Shown: positions 52,323-64,000 of the stretch, one piece after another
Numbering within the stretch: the first letter of the stretch is position 1
Layout of the letters: each line of letters starts with the position of its first letter
Source: Liolophura sinensis
Taxonomy: Eukaryota > Mollusca > Polyplacophora > Chitonida > Chitonidae
Direction of reading: 5' to 3'
Length of the DNA stretch: 64,000 bases
Assembly: GCF_032854445.1 (NCBI RefSeq)
Contig: NC_088295.1
Coordinates: forward strand, 74,676,028 to 74,740,027
Program-made: the position numbers and the translations under genes
The notes under the pieces: generated by a model
The model's database searches: none
What the model was told of the DNA's origin: nothing
The model's input: the letters and a program-made list of their open reading frames with translations, nothing else

Positions 52323-55300
52323 CTGTCACCAACAGACAATGCCATTAGATTACATCACAGACATATACCTGACAGATGTCCATGTCCTTATTTTTTCACA
52401 CATTTGCTGTTGTCAGAAGTTAACATAAATAAAGGTGTTATCCATCAGCATTGCCCGGATCAACGCTACTGGACCACTTCTGGTAGCCCGATGTCTATAA
52501 AGTTTATGATAATGGGAAAACACATAAAAAAAATGGAAAGGAATGTACTGGATGTGATCGCCAGGCCTCATTTGGCCATGTACTGAAGACCAGCATGGGG
52601 GATAGGCGGCTTTGATCTTCTGCTGATAGGGGAGGACAAAAGACAGAAAGGATATATTGTGGCAAAGTTAGTGCCCAGAGCGAAAGACAGAAAAAAATAC
52701 ACTGCTGCAGAGCTGATGATCGTTCCCATGGTAAACTGCAGTCAATGGTTTCTTGCAGTCTAGCACGAAGCTCCCGTGTTATTTTCATTGGACAGGTTTC
52801 TCAATTTTTTGTTGGTTTTTGGTCATATCATGTAAACAACACAAAGTACAAAAATAATTCTTGCAGATTTGTAATGGTGAGCTCAAGGGGCACCAGATAC
52901 TGTGTTTTAAAAACTGACCTACTTTTGAGCAAAGCTCATTGGTCAGTTTTGGTCTTATCTGCATGCCAAACTAAAATTTTGTACAATATGTGTAGGGCGA
53001 TCCGCCTAAAAACTGTGAACAAAAAGTTTATCTCTATAGGTTTTTTCTGTTTTGGAGAAAAAAATTTTTTTAGCCTATCAACAAAATTCAAAATGGTCAT
53101 GAAATCTCACCACTGGTAAAACAGCACAAAATGTCAAAAGTTGTTTCATATGTTCCTCATTAAGACTCCAAAGTTTGGTTTTCAACCTTTAACAGTTTTC
53201 GAGATATTGTTAGCGTTCGCTAAGAATAATAATAGCATACTAGCGTGGACCCCTAATAATCTGAACAATTTCATGAGGTGTCCCCCTAGGATACTAGCAT
53301 GGACCCCAAAATATGGGGTAGAAAGCTTTGAGGAAAAGGCCTCTAACAATTGAAGTAGGCATCACTAAATGGACCACTTAAAACTATGCATAAATATACT
53401 TTCAATTACCTTTTTAAAATTTTGTTAAGAGATTTAAAAGGTGTCAAACGTTCGCATTCAAAGGAGGTGGGCTTTGTGGACAATACTGTAAGAATTTAGA
53501 AACTCAGATTTCACAGGAAGTTTATCCAAATCAAATCACGACAGTGAATGTTGTAATAACCTTTTTTCCCGTGAGTAAAAGATTACTGAAATAATGCTCC
53601 CCAAAAATTTCTTCCTTCGGGTGAAGGTCAGGAAAAAAGGTGACGTGACGTCAGAGTTCCTAGATACCATCAGTATGGCTCATAACAGACATAATATTCA
53701 AATATTTGAATTCCTTTCAGCACTCTTAAAAAAAGATCTGGAAAAATAAATGAAAGCATTTTTCCGCATAGTTTTCAGTTGTCTGTATGATGAAACTTAC
53801 TTCATATTATAGTTTTCTTTTACTTCAACAATTTTAACTGGGCTGATTGAAGAGAAGCACATTCTCTTTTATTTACCTGATTTAATGAATATATAAAGGG
53901 AGTCAGATTTATGGGTGAAAAGTCTTGTATAAACAACTGCCCAGCACTCATCATTTTATACTTAAAGGATTAGTGACCAGATTTTGCTACTGGTCCTAAT
54001 TACAAAGATTATAACCTGTCTCAACAGCATATTACCGGGATGGTTTCTGAGAAATGTTATAATGACTTTAAATCCACCAAAAACAACAGATTTATTGCCC
54101 TACCCAATCTCCAGCCAGCTCATCGGATGACTTCCTGTTTTTACAACTGTGTGCACAATAGCAAAGAATTTCACAGAGAAATTCGATATGTTTGTTGTCA
54201 CTCTTGTCTTGTTTTTTAACACTGACCTAAATGGCAAAATTCTAATAGCTCATTAAGGTTGGACTTGGCTGATGTAATTCGGCACAGACCACTGAGTGTC
54301 CAAAGGAAAACTGCATAAATCCACTCTCAATATCTAGTGTTTTTAATTGCCATATTACTCAGATTAATGTACCATTTTTAAATATCTTTTTACACTCAAT
54401 ACAACAACATACTAATACGCAGGGGTGGCTAAGTATGAATAAATAATAAATCTGGACACTGATCCTCTAATATTCTTTTATCTGGTACAAGATAAAAAGG
54501 GGTAGCTAATTATGAATAAATAATAAATCTGGACAGTAATCCTTAAATACTAGTTATCTGGTTCAGAAGTACATGATTTGTTCTTTTTTTGACTGAAATT
54601 TAATGGTGATAGGAAAGCTTTCCTTTGGTACTCTAAATGTCAATCAATTTAAGCACAGCATATTTGGCAGCTAAATGTAGCATAGTTCCACCCAAGGCTT
54701 CTTCATGGACTGTGTTTTCCCCCAGCAATAGGTCAAGCAGTTTAAAGCTTTTGTTTTTTTATAACGATGACTTAGGTCAATCTGCAATCTAATACGAAAT
54801 ACACATTATATGGTTTTTGTTAACTTTTTGTTTAAATGTGGCCCTCTGTTTAAAAACAAGCTTTTCATTTCATTCACGTTCATTTTTTTAAATAGTGTGC
54901 ATACATGTACTTCATTCTTAAATGGACATGCTGAGCTTGACAGTTGTCCATTTTTTTCTAAGTTTAGATATGCAGATTGTTGCACTCTCAGATACGTTGT
55001 AATTAAACACAGATGCTTTAAACAAGGCACTGTTTGACAAGATGACAAGGGATATAGCTGTCAAGATGCTAAGAGTATTATCTGGGGATTTAAACAAAAC
55101 ACACAAACTGGTGCTCAGCCCAGCAATTACCGAAAATCCATCTGACATGGAATTATGATTGATGTAACAAGAACTGCGTCTTTTCTGATATTTAAGATAA
55201 TGCTTCTTTAAACATATTACAATCAGCCATGCACATGTGAATGATGTTTGTGTTAAGATTAGAGACTAAAAATGTTAGGTTTATTCTCCAAATAACTTCC

Positions 55301-58300
55301 ACATGTGAAGTATTTATGCACCAGAGATTAAAATCAGGGGAAATATGTGTTAATTGGCCACATCTTCTCATGTGAACTAACTGAATACCAGGCTTCATTT
55401 TCCCCAAAAATCACTAACAACATATTCTGCATATTTTCTCATAAATCATGTTACCTTGTGATGTTATATGATTTAGGCAAAAAAAAAATGGAGCAACAAA
55501 ATGTGTTAAAAGTGACCCAGGTATTACCCATTCACTCACCTCAAAAGCTCCGCAAGACTTCACAGGAAATAGGAAAATGTTTGTAAGAACAATGTCAGAT
55601 GCATCAGCCAATGTGGATGAAATAAGTGACCTGAAAGACTGGTCAACATTATTCTGACTTAGGTGCTGAGCTGGTGGACCAACGTTCTTTGCCATATCAA
55701 AGCTTGCCACCTCATGATTTCCTAGACTCTTAGGTGGCTCAGGGATGTTAATCTGTGATCTGGAGAAAACTGGCTTATCCTTTACATCTTCCAAGAAACA
55801 GTCAGCAAGGAACTGTAGGCATTTTTGTGCGTCATCTATCGTGGACATGTAACCAAAGGTAATCCTCACAGATCCTGTGGGAAGACCGTCCACTAAATCC
55901 TTGTTGTCACCACACACATGACCAGCCTACAAAAGATAGCCCTATTCAATGAGGCCAGGGTCAAATATAGCTCTTAATTTTGGGCACTGTTTTGAGTCTG
56001 ACAATTTGTGCTAAAACTGAGTTGTGAAACTACATGTACATCCAGTATTTAACAGACTAATAATGTGATTTAATAACAAAGGTATTGACCAGGTGAGAAG
56101 TAATATTAGATCAAAACATTTCCAAAATTTCATAACTTCTCTTAACTTGGGGTATATTGTCATTTGCCTCAATTTGGGTACGCGTTACCTGCATCAAAAA
56201 TGACATGCATGTGACGTTTGAACCTTTCCAGAGAACAATAACATCATTTTAGAAGTGATCTGACTGCAGTAGAAATCACAGCTTTTGATGTAAAAATTAC
56301 CTTTATGTTAGCAGTATGCTTCACAAAGTTCACTGTCAAACTCTACCACTCAAAGACATTTTTATAAACAAGAACAACCAGAAAACATAAATAATTATTT
56401 CTAGTTGTACAGTGATTGAAGTTCCTCATTACTTCTATTTCAAATGATGGGGTTTTTTTTTTATAAAACTCACATCATAGTTCTTCTTGATTTGTTCTTC
56501 AGTCAATCCCAGGTGTTTCTGACAAGCTCCGATATTACAGAAACAGCCTGTTCTCAGGTGTATATTATGTAACTGTGCCAGTTTATCCACCTGTGTATAA
56601 AAAACAATATAAAGCTTTAATCTCGTCCCTCTTCACCCAACTGAAATGGAATCCTGCAAAATTTGCTTAGCAGAAATCAACCAGAATCTCAGCGAAATCT
56701 AGTACCACAAAGCTGTTGCCCCTATTTACTGGAAATGCTTTAATGTCTAGAAAAGTACATCGATTTCGTGGGTTCCATGTTAACAAGACCTGGAATTTTT
56801 AGAACATTTTGAAAATCATTTTTTGACTTTAAAGAAATCTTAAACTACTGAATTGCCACAGGTTTTTTTATTACGGGAATACTGACATGAATTGGAATCC
56901 AGAATTCCTGTTAAAAGTGCCTTAACAAAAGTTCAGTTTCATGACATCTTGATGTATACATGTAATAATCACATCTAAAGAAAGGGCATGCTGCACAATC
57001 GAACCTTTAGAAATGTCCTATATTTACACATGATACAGCAACAAAATAATGTCTTCATTTTGCCACAATGTTTAAATTAACTTTTTTACAAACAAAACCA
57101 ATATATCATTTTGGCAACAACCCCCGAAAAGGCATGCCATCAACTAACAACAAGCACACCTTTAGCAGACACCTACCATTCCACCAGCCTTCATCTGCTG
57201 AGTGTTATGTGTATGAGTTACTGTGCTGGATCATATATATGGTGTTCAGCCATCCGTGACATTCTACAACCAGGATACTACCATTCCACAATGGTAATCG
57301 CTTGTAAGATAAAGGCACCGAGATCTCCCTGGAGAACTATTAGCCGGCGGACTGGAGGGATTATATGGACACATTATCATGGATCATACACATGAGTTAA
57401 CACTGGTGAAGTGTCACAACACTGGTTGTATCCCACTGATAACACAGCAATTATTCATAGATAATAATCCAATAATGAACCATTATCAGACTGGCCATCT
57501 CCTTACCTCAGCAAACCCTGCGTACTGCCCATTACCCCGCAAGATGTTGAAATTCACTACAGCTCCCTGAGTGCTGATGTCATCAAAGACAGTATCGCAG
57601 TAGATCACTGCCAATGGGTTACCGTTTCCATGGTGTAGATTCTTTAGTTCATGGTAAAAGTAGCGTGCCACAGAAAACGTGTGATTGGATATCGCTACCA
57701 TACCACCTGTCAGCAATAAGGGTTCAACAGCCAGGCGTAATTATTTATTTGATTGGTGTCATATGGTTTATCAGGTAAAGCACAGAGAAAACGCCCATGC
57801 ACTTCACCTGGGGCCCATTTTGCACAGCCCATTTTAAGCTTTTTTCAGTTTTCGAATTTTGAAATGTATTTTACTGTAACTGATAAACAAATGGTCTTGA
57901 TCACAGTTTTCTGTTTTAAAAATCAACAATTAAAAGGCCACAGTTCAATCACTTCAAGTTCTCAAATGATCAAAATAAACTTCCAAGATTTCATGACCTT
58001 TAACCTCCCTGGAAAGAAATGTGTCAGAGTTATGTATGTATTTACATGAACAGGTTATTCAAAGCCCTTGCTCAGTTTTATATGACACAATTGTCCGAGA
58101 AGTATTACATAAAAAAATATGTCGTGTGAATGTGACAGAGATTTTTTACAAAAACCACAACAGTTTTTTTTTACTATAAAGCTAGTCAATATTTTTAAAT
58201 ATCACATATTTTAACTATTTAAGCATCAAAAACCTACCACCAATTTTGTTCAAAGCATCAAAGCCATGCCTCAATGAAATAATATCCAGAAAAGACACTG

Positions 58301-58789
58301 TCCCATCTTCAAATCTACAACAATAAAACATTCAAGAAAACTTCCAATTATAAGACTTGATTGACCGAATCATTGGCTTTCATTCTGTTTGCATATTTGA
58401 TTAGTGTTTAATTCCATATTCATGAATTGCATGCTTATATAATGGTGGTCTGATTTTTGGGTGGAGGAAACCAGTGTGCATGGTATAACACCACCACTTA
58501 GGAAGGTCTGTCAGCAACTTGCGGTTAGTCATGGATTTCCCCAGGCTCTGTCTGTTTGCCTTCTATCACAATGCTGGGCGCTGTTGCGTAAGTGAAACGT
58601 TCTTGACTACTTCGTAACACCCCAACCAAATAATCACCATTAATCAAAAGGTAGATAACAAACCCAGCCAGAGCAGCGAGAGATTGGTTTTTAAAGCCTC
58701 AAACACAGCTGTATCCAACACAGCCATTTCAAACACTATATATATGTATACTATAACCTTTATGATTTATGTATGTCTCTGCCATATCA

Positions 58790-58847
<58 letters not shown>

Positions 58848-58947
58848 ACTATAGCCATTATGATTTATGTATGTCTCAGCTATATCAAACACTATATATA
58901 TGTATCCTATAACATTTCTGATTTATGTATGTCTCAGCCATATCAAA

Positions 58948-59003
<56 letters not shown>

Positions 59004-62000
59004 TATAGCCTTGATGATTTATGTATGTCTCAGCCATATCAAACACTACATATTTATGTATACTATTTGATTTATATGTATGTATGTCTAATTCAGGTAA
59101 TGCATGTATGAAACCATCTGAAACAATGTGAAACCCAGCAATCTGCAAGACGCCTCAACATATCTACACAGAAGTTTGCCAAATGTGACCGCAATGCAGA
59201 TATTACATCTACTGTACAATGTCACATAAGAATAATGACCAGTGAAAAGGCTGATCTCATCTGCATGATTATCTTCATTTAATAATGATTGAGCTACTCA
59301 GTATGGTACCTGTCAGGAATTCTGGGAGTGTCGACATGGAATTGCGACTTGGCCACACTCACAGCCACTGTCCCTCCACCAAAGTAAGTCTTCTTCAGGG
59401 TTTTGACAGCATCTCTATGTACAACCAGAGCTCCTGCAAATCCCAAAGCCGAATGTGAACTCTTAGTAAATAGTACTACACATGAAAAAAAAACTTAAAT
59501 TAAGGTATTGATTTAATAATAATGGACAAAATAATTGCTTTTAATGCCCACCATTTGTAGTGACTGATTTGACTGATCGGTGTTTTTAAGTAAAAGACAG
59601 CTAAAATATGAAGTTTCATCATACAGACAACTGTAAACTATGCGTAAAAGTTCTTACATTTATTTATTATTTTTTTGTTTTTAGATTTCTTAAAGAGCAT
59701 TGAAAGGCATTCAAATATTTGAATAAAATGGTGGGCTTTATGAGCCATACTGACTAGGAAATCTGACGTCACGTCACCAATTTTTCCTGACCTTCACCAG
59801 AAGGAAGAAATTTTTGAGAACATTACTTCAGTAATCTTTCACTCATGGGTAAAAAGGGTTATTACAACATTTACTGTCGTGATTTGATTTGGATAAACTT
59901 CCTGTGAAATCTGAGTTTCTAAACTCTGACAGTATCGTCCACAAAGCCAACCTTAGAATTCAAACATTTGAACACAGTTAATTCTCAAAAATCTAAAAAA
60001 ATACCGGTAAATGAAAGTAGGTATATTTATGCATAGTTTTAAATGGTCTATTTAGTGGTGCCTGCTTCAGCTTTAGATGTCTTTCCCTTTAAATGCTCAT
60101 TTTCAAGCACTTTTGACATACATAATGGCAGTCAGCTGGAGGGCCTGGCATAAACCACTGACACTCACCAGTTACTCTAACATTTGTAATCAACAAAATT
60201 TGTGCATGCAAATTAAAATGTAAATAATTAAAAGCTATCCAAACAACTTATCTGCCACACATGTATAACCAGGCATAATTTAGTTCATGTCAACTGATAT
60301 ATTCTGTAGGCACATGTATACAAATGGTGAATCTGGCATATTCATGCCCAAGACTCCTCATCTGTGTGTTTAACAAGAACAAATTTACTGTTGGACAGTT
60401 TAATAACTGTCAAGGGTGCTTATATACCCCGGGATGCTGTTTTCTGATTTATCCTGGGACAGCGAACCCATATAAACAAAGCTTGGGAATTGATTAAAGG
60501 TTGTAGTTTATTTGTCTCGGCAGATCTAGTATGCTGCCTGGCTGTGCTTACATCAATACAGTTCTAATCACAACAACGCAGCGCTAAGTTAGACAGCTCG
60601 CCTGTCAGGACTCAGTGACAAATAGTGAGATGGAAGCTTCAGTGAAAATGGTCGCGTTTAAGATGGTTCCTGTCACACAGGGGCTGATTTACAGGTCCTT
60701 CGTGGGAAAACTAACCATCTATTTGCCTATTCAATTAAGATTCTGTCAGGCTGATTTTAGGCAGACAGCAGCAAATGGCCGTTCAATATGGCTGCCCTTC
60801 CATAGTATCACCGCCACATTTACACTCATTTGTTCACCAGGGCACTCGGTGTCTCTCCCACATGCTCTTACTTATCATCCTACGGATGTCTTAATCTTGT
60901 TTTATCGTCACCTTTACAGAAAATCCTTCCCAAGCCTACTTATATGAGAGCACTTATTTAGCACCTGATGAGAGGCTGGCATAAAAGTTCCCCCTAAATC
61001 TGACAAATGACCAGACTGATACACAAATGGCTCAACTGCTGTTTTATCATCCCACCATCGTACCCACATGGTTTATCAACCCGTCTTCAGGCTTCTAAAT
61101 CACTAAAGCAAAGAAAGAGGAATAATCGAAAGAAAAAAAATAGATTATATGAATGCCAAAATTTTTAATTATCTTCTAGAAGAAAGACGTCATTTCTTTA
61201 TTTATGTATCTATTGATTTATTTGATTGCTGCTTAGCAATACTGAAACTGCCAGCCAGTTTCTTGGGTGGTGGAAACAAGAGTTCCTGGAGTACTTTTGA
61301 CACATTACTGGCAAACTTAATTTTCTTTCACAAAGATATTCTTGTTAAATTTTTACCTGTATATGTCAATTTACAAAAAACTTCCTTCTGACACAAATTT
61401 ACCACCCTCCAGCTGTGGAAGAGAAGAATATTTATTCCTAAATATTATGATTGGTTTTTTATTCCATGTCCAAGTACATTTCACATACATGTAGGAGTAA
61501 TTCACTCCTAGTAAGACTGATTCACAACCAGTCTCCTAATCTTTAAGAATTACAAATTTCGTTCATATATATACATGTAACTACCGCCAGTGCCCTTATC
61601 ACTGGTTTTCAGTTTCTATGACCATAGAATCCTTGATTTAAGAGTACAGGAACCCAGGGAGAATTTGGAATCACCTAAAACTAAGGGGCTATTAAATTTC
61701 CAACTATTTTGCAAGATCTGGACTAGAACTCTTGACTTCAAAAGCCAATCATCTGTAGGACAGGAACATATCCTTGTGTTGTTAAGTTATTATCCACAAC
61801 ATAGCATTTTTTCTCATACCATTTCATTTGATGATCTTTTTAAGAAAAACTTTCTTAGAATGTTACAGGTGGTTTTGTACTCAATATATCAATCAAATAA
61901 TACCCAGTGATTAGACCGGATAATGAAAATGTCAGAAACCGTCACAAAACTTGCCTTGGCATGCTTTAATGCCCTTCAACAAAAGGGCAGGGTAGGATTT

Positions 62001-64000
62001 AAATTGTGGTTTAAGTGAAACTCAGAAAAAACTCCGAATTACATTGATCACACAAAAACAGAGGATATAATGTACAGCATTCAGGCAGTTTAAATCATGA
62101 TCAAACCCTTGGCAGTTTGATGTGAAAAATGGTCGATAAGATCGGAAGAATGGGTTCCTAAAGAGACAAAGAGGAAGCTACTAAAAATAGCATAATTTAA
62201 TAACTATTAATATACACCAACTGTCATCAATTTTTTTGTCATCCAAAGATGCATGACATCAAACTGTATTACCCTAGGGAAAAAAAAAAGAATACTTTGA
62301 CTCCAGCTTTCTAAATCTGTTCCTGTAAAACACTGTCCTGACAGTTTTGTGCTCTCTCCTCCAAGCGTTATCATTACCATTTGTTTTTTTCTTGGTTTAA
62401 TCCTAAGAAACAATTTGCTACCTAATGATATTATCCCAGATGTATAATGGCTCCTGGATGTTGGAATGATGATCTGTCATCCATGGAAATTGCCCTGGAC
62501 TAATGGTATGAACTTTATACCATTACTTTGTTTGACCTTCCATCATGGACCCATAGGTACAAACATGTGCCCGCAGAGTCAGAGAGAATAAGAGTAGGAC
62601 ACTGGGATGCATTTAACATCCATGCAGGATTATAGGATGTTATATTTATAATCAACAAATCTTTCCCACACTCCTCCGTCATGGGAACTTACAGGTGGGT
62701 TAAATATCCCTGTATATTCTTCTGCAACATACTCTCATATATTGCAGACCTATTCCAATTGCTGATTTCCGTCTTTAACTCCTTTTCAGCACCTACAAAC
62801 TTTGTGCCATTATCTTCACGTAGGAACTAGTTGATGAGACAGTATGTTGCTCCATATCTGGTCAACTTTTTTACAAGAATTTGGCACACATATGTAAAAC
62901 ACAGTTTTCACTGTTTATCCAGTGATCCACATGTATTTTACAAGTGCCTCTAATTCAGCATGTACATGCATGCGAGTCACTGGCCACTACAAGGCAGAAA
63001 TTGGACTTAAAGTATGCATGAAGTCAAATGCAACAGAGGACTGAGTCCAAAAATATTTAAAATAAACAGAATAAAATAGCCTTTAGAACAGTTTTGATGG
63101 ACAGTTTTAATAGTACCGACTTCCTCATATCATTTATATCTAATTTAAGGGTGAAGATGAAGCTTAAAGTCTTCAAAATTTGCAGAACTGTTGTTGACCT
63201 CCACAAAGTGGATAGCTGAAATATGGGGTGAGAAAACCAAGCCAATTAAGCACAGAGAAATTCACCATGCTCCAACAGGTACCTGACATAGATTACAGTT
63301 TAAAGCTGTAGCCGCCTGCTACAAGTGCGCTAGAAGTGAGCCAAGGCAAGTTGCCAACAATGTCTGGCCCCAAAAGAACTGCACATGTTGCGACTGTCTG
63401 AATGAACATGACCCCAATAGATAAAAAAATGTCCAAAATGCTAAAACCCAAGCCACACAGAGGTAATCAGTAAGGATACATAGTGAATGTTGGGCCCTCT
63501 CACCAAAGTCAACTTTCTAAAACTTGTTAAGTGGATTCAAGGTGCTTCTTGTCATTACTAACCATTTCAGCAGGGATTTTGGTCTTGAGGGAGCTCTTGT
63601 TTTGCTTCACCTCTCTGAGAACGTAAGATCTTACCTAATCCTGTTGGGTAACCAAACATCTTATAGAAGGAGAGAGATACAAAGTCTGGTTTGTGTTGGG
63701 AAAGGTCTAAAGGTGATGTGCCGAGCAGTGCAGCAGAATCCAATAACGTGAACCAGGGTCCAGCACAACTTTTCTGCACAGGAAAATCCCCTTTTTTCGC
63801 CTTGATGAGCCAGTCGAGCGGATATTTACGACCGGAGAAATTGGATTGTGCAGGGATGGCCCAGAGACAGTTGCCTCTAGGTGTGTGCTCCCTACGAGAG
63901 CCTCGCACATCTAATATCTGCCCGTTACTCGCTTGATGTCCCGCCCCGGGCATCGAAACCCCCATCAAATCAGCCTCTTCAAAACAAATTATTTCTGCAC
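47728..64000 (-). CDS. MOCOS: Molybdenum cofactor sulfurase, 3' three quarters (about 693 residues in view)
   Basis: MOCOS converts the oxo form of the molybdenum cofactor to the sulfido form needed by xanthine dehydrogenase and aldehyde oxidase. Thirteen exons join in phase: 63635-63994 (may run to the window edge), 59310-59433, 58238-58314, 57507-57706, 56474-56590, 55540-55926, 52160-52322, 51569-51656, 50924-51048, 49891-50031, 48997-49106, 48390-48494 and 47728-47814 (stop TAA at 47728-47730). The protein has the family layout: a NifS-like pyridoxal-phosphate cysteine desulfurase domain, then MOSC_N and MOSC domains. About 190-200 N-terminal residues would lie to the right of 64000, judging from human MOCOS (888 residues). 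No break in the frame was found, apart from the intronic pseudo-exon at 50137-50239. Confidence 0.96.
47919..48140 (-). mobile_element. SINE family A (MOCOS intron 12)
   Basis: Read on plus: TTGATTTGATTGGTGTTTTA, CTCAAGAATATTTCACTTAT, GGAGAGGAAGCCAGCATGAG, CTGGACTTGAACTCACAGCG. On minus the B box GTTCAAGTC is intact. The head is cut after CTCCTGGGTCATTGC. Confidence 0.88.
49176..49617. repeat. Minisatellite, 49 bp unit, about 9 copies (MOCOS intron 10)
   Basis: The unit runs TGTGTACAGACAACGACTAT, GGCATGACTGTACATCTTAT, CCTTTATAA. Copies differ by only one or two bases, so the array looks young. It starts 70 bases from a coding exon. Confidence 0.96.
50137..50239 (-). pseudogene. MOCOS: Chimeric pseudo-exon within MOCOS, fused from two of its own exons
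   Basis: The segment 50131-50204 copies 48991-49064 (the 3' end of the exon at 48997-49106, with its donor). The segment 50205-50340 copies about 49998-50130 (the 5' end of the exon at 49891-50031, with its acceptor). The result has both an acceptor (ctctcag) and a donor (GTG|gtaaac). In the phase delivered by the upstream exon it reads DKTTKQTSAPMA and then hits TAA at the junction, so including it would truncate the protein. In another frame it stays open. Confidence 0.85.
50468..50680. mobile_element. Inverted-repeat MITE-like element, CTGGCCC-end family (copy 2)
   Basis: The left arm has CCTGTCCCAGGGATCACAAA and GATCTTAGACCCTAGTCAAA. The reverse-complemented right arm has GACCTGACC and AATCTTAGACTTAAGTCAAA. 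It resembles the element at 5783-6024. Confidence 0.6.
52323..55539. other. MOCOS intron 6, with a MITE and a short tandem duplication
   Basis: A 3.2 kb intron. It holds the 500 bp inverted-repeat element at 53334-53829 and a twofold tandem repeat of about 75 bp at 54421-54556 (shared TATGAATAAATAATAAATCT plus GGACA). Otherwise I see nothing. Confidence 0.7.
53334..53829. mobile_element. About 500 bp inverted-repeat MITE, copy 1 (MOCOS intron 6)
   Basis: It matches the copy at 59583-60095 in reverse orientation through AAACTCAGATTTCACAGGAA, GTTTATCCAAATCAAATCAC and AATTTCTTCCTTCGGGTGAA. Its own ends are inverted repeats: AAAACTATGC on the left, and GCATAGTTTT with GTTGTCTGTATGATGAAACT on the right. 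The central TGACGTCA is present in both copies. No coding potential. Confidence 0.82.
55540..64000 (-). CDS. MOCOS: MOCOS cysteine desulfurase (aminotransferase class V) part
   Basis: Blocks in order: WAIPAQSNFSGRKYPLDWLI, DFVSLSFYKMFGYPTGLG (the Lys in SFYK is the expected pyridoxal-phosphate lysine), KTYFGGGTVAVSVAK, FEDGTVSFLDIISLRHGFDA, VAISNHTFSVARYFY, NIHLRTGCFCNIGACQ (the second or third Cys corresponds to the persulfide-forming residue of the family) and GHVCGDNKDLVDGLPTGSVR. The exon at 55540-55926 also carries the linker and the start of the MOSC_N domain (LTNIFLFPVKSCGAFE). The rightmost exon is open to the window edge. An AG at plus 63995-63996 would be an in-phase acceptor, but its true start is unknown. 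Confidence 0.95.
57739..57765 (-). mobile_element. SINE family A remnant (3' end only)
   Basis: TTATTTATTTGATTGGTGTC matches the 3' terminus of the family. The rest is absent. Confidence 0.4.
58497..58635 (+). mobile_element. 5'-truncated, diverged SINE family A (MOCOS intron 2)
   Basis: It contains GGAAGGTCTGTCAGCAACTT, GCGGTTAGTCATGGATTTCC, CAGGCTCTGTCTGTTTGCCT and AAGTGAAACGTTCTTGACTA. Confidence 0.7.
58720..59085. repeat. Compound repeat: (TA)n tracts inside a larger tandem unit, about 5 copies (MOCOS intron 2)
   Basis: The word GATTTATGTATGTCTCAGCC plus ATATCAAACACTATATA recurs. The TA part has expanded in two copies (58794-58843 and 58951-59002), and TACTATAGCC follows each. Open frames here are repeated Ile-Tyr. 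Confidence 0.92.
59583..60095. mobile_element. About 500 bp inverted-repeat MITE, copy 2 (MOCOS intron 1 in view), reverse orientation
   Basis: Reverse complement of the copy at 53334-53829, with the same landmark blocks and TGACGTCACGTCACC. The tips read TTAAGTAAAAGACAGCTAAA and, reverse-complemented from the other end, TTAAAGGGAAAGACATCTAA, giving terminal inverted repeats of about 55 bp. TTAA at the tips suggests a TTAA-targeting origin. Confidence 0.82.
60096..63634. other. MOCOS first visible intron, remaining part
   Basis: About 3.5 kb with no exon I can support. Open frames at 60615-60947 and 61590-61910 resemble nothing I recognise and lack splice-site context. A very decayed SINE-like tail may lie at 61196-61280 (TTTATTTGATTGCTGCTTAG). 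Confidence 0.6.

Noticed and set aside
60615..60947. 110-codon plus-strand frame
   Set aside because: It resembles no family I know, lies in a MOCOS intron, and its amino-acid pattern looks random.

Overview
This is a nuclear genomic window from an animal. Genes are split into short exons with GT-AG introns, the sequence is AT-rich, and it is full of microsatellites, minisatellites, tRNA-derived SINEs and short inverted-repeat elements. SINEs whose 3' tail reads like TTTGATTGGTGTTTTACGCCG and runs into TTTA repeats suggest a lophotrochozoan, most likely a mollusc or possibly a brachiopod. That placement rests on recall and is an inference.

Four protein-coding genes are recognisable. (1) The 5' half of a chimaerin-type Rac GTPase-activating protein lies on the minus strand (118-20784). 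It covers the N-terminus and SH2 domain; the C1 and RhoGAP domains would lie left of position 1. (2) A complete alpha-COP gene (COPA) lies on the plus strand (22227-40085). I reconstructed 32 coding exons whose phases all join, giving 1227 residues. (3) A complete FAM173-type methyltransferase gene (ATPSCKMT) lies on the minus strand (43479-45656), with 4 coding exons and 208 residues. (4) The 3' three quarters of the molybdenum cofactor sulfurase gene (MOCOS) lies on the minus strand (47728 to beyond 64000), with 13 coding exons in view. I see no tRNA, rRNA, CRISPR or bacterial-type feature.

Layout: chimaerin and COPA are head-to-head with about 1.4 kb between their start codons. COPA and ATPSCKMT are convergent across a 3.4 kb gap holding a 1.5 kb minisatellite. 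ATPSCKMT and MOCOS are in tandem on the minus strand. The proteins act in unrelated processes (Rac signalling, COPI coat, mitochondrial protein methylation, Mo-cofactor maturation), so I infer no functional cluster.

The most unusual material is structural. The last coding exon of ATPSCKMT is tandemly copied three more times just 3' of the stop codon, and every extra copy carries the same 1-base insertion. MOCOS contains a chimeric pseudo-exon fused from two of its own exons. Two inverted copies of a roughly 500 bp inverted-repeat element bracket five MOCOS exons. A fold-back element with TTAA at both ends sits in a chimaerin intron. A phase-symmetric basic cassette exon is predicted in chimaerin. 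A pair of oppositely oriented TGACGTGT octamers lies just upstream of COPA. I found no convincing new multi-gene system.
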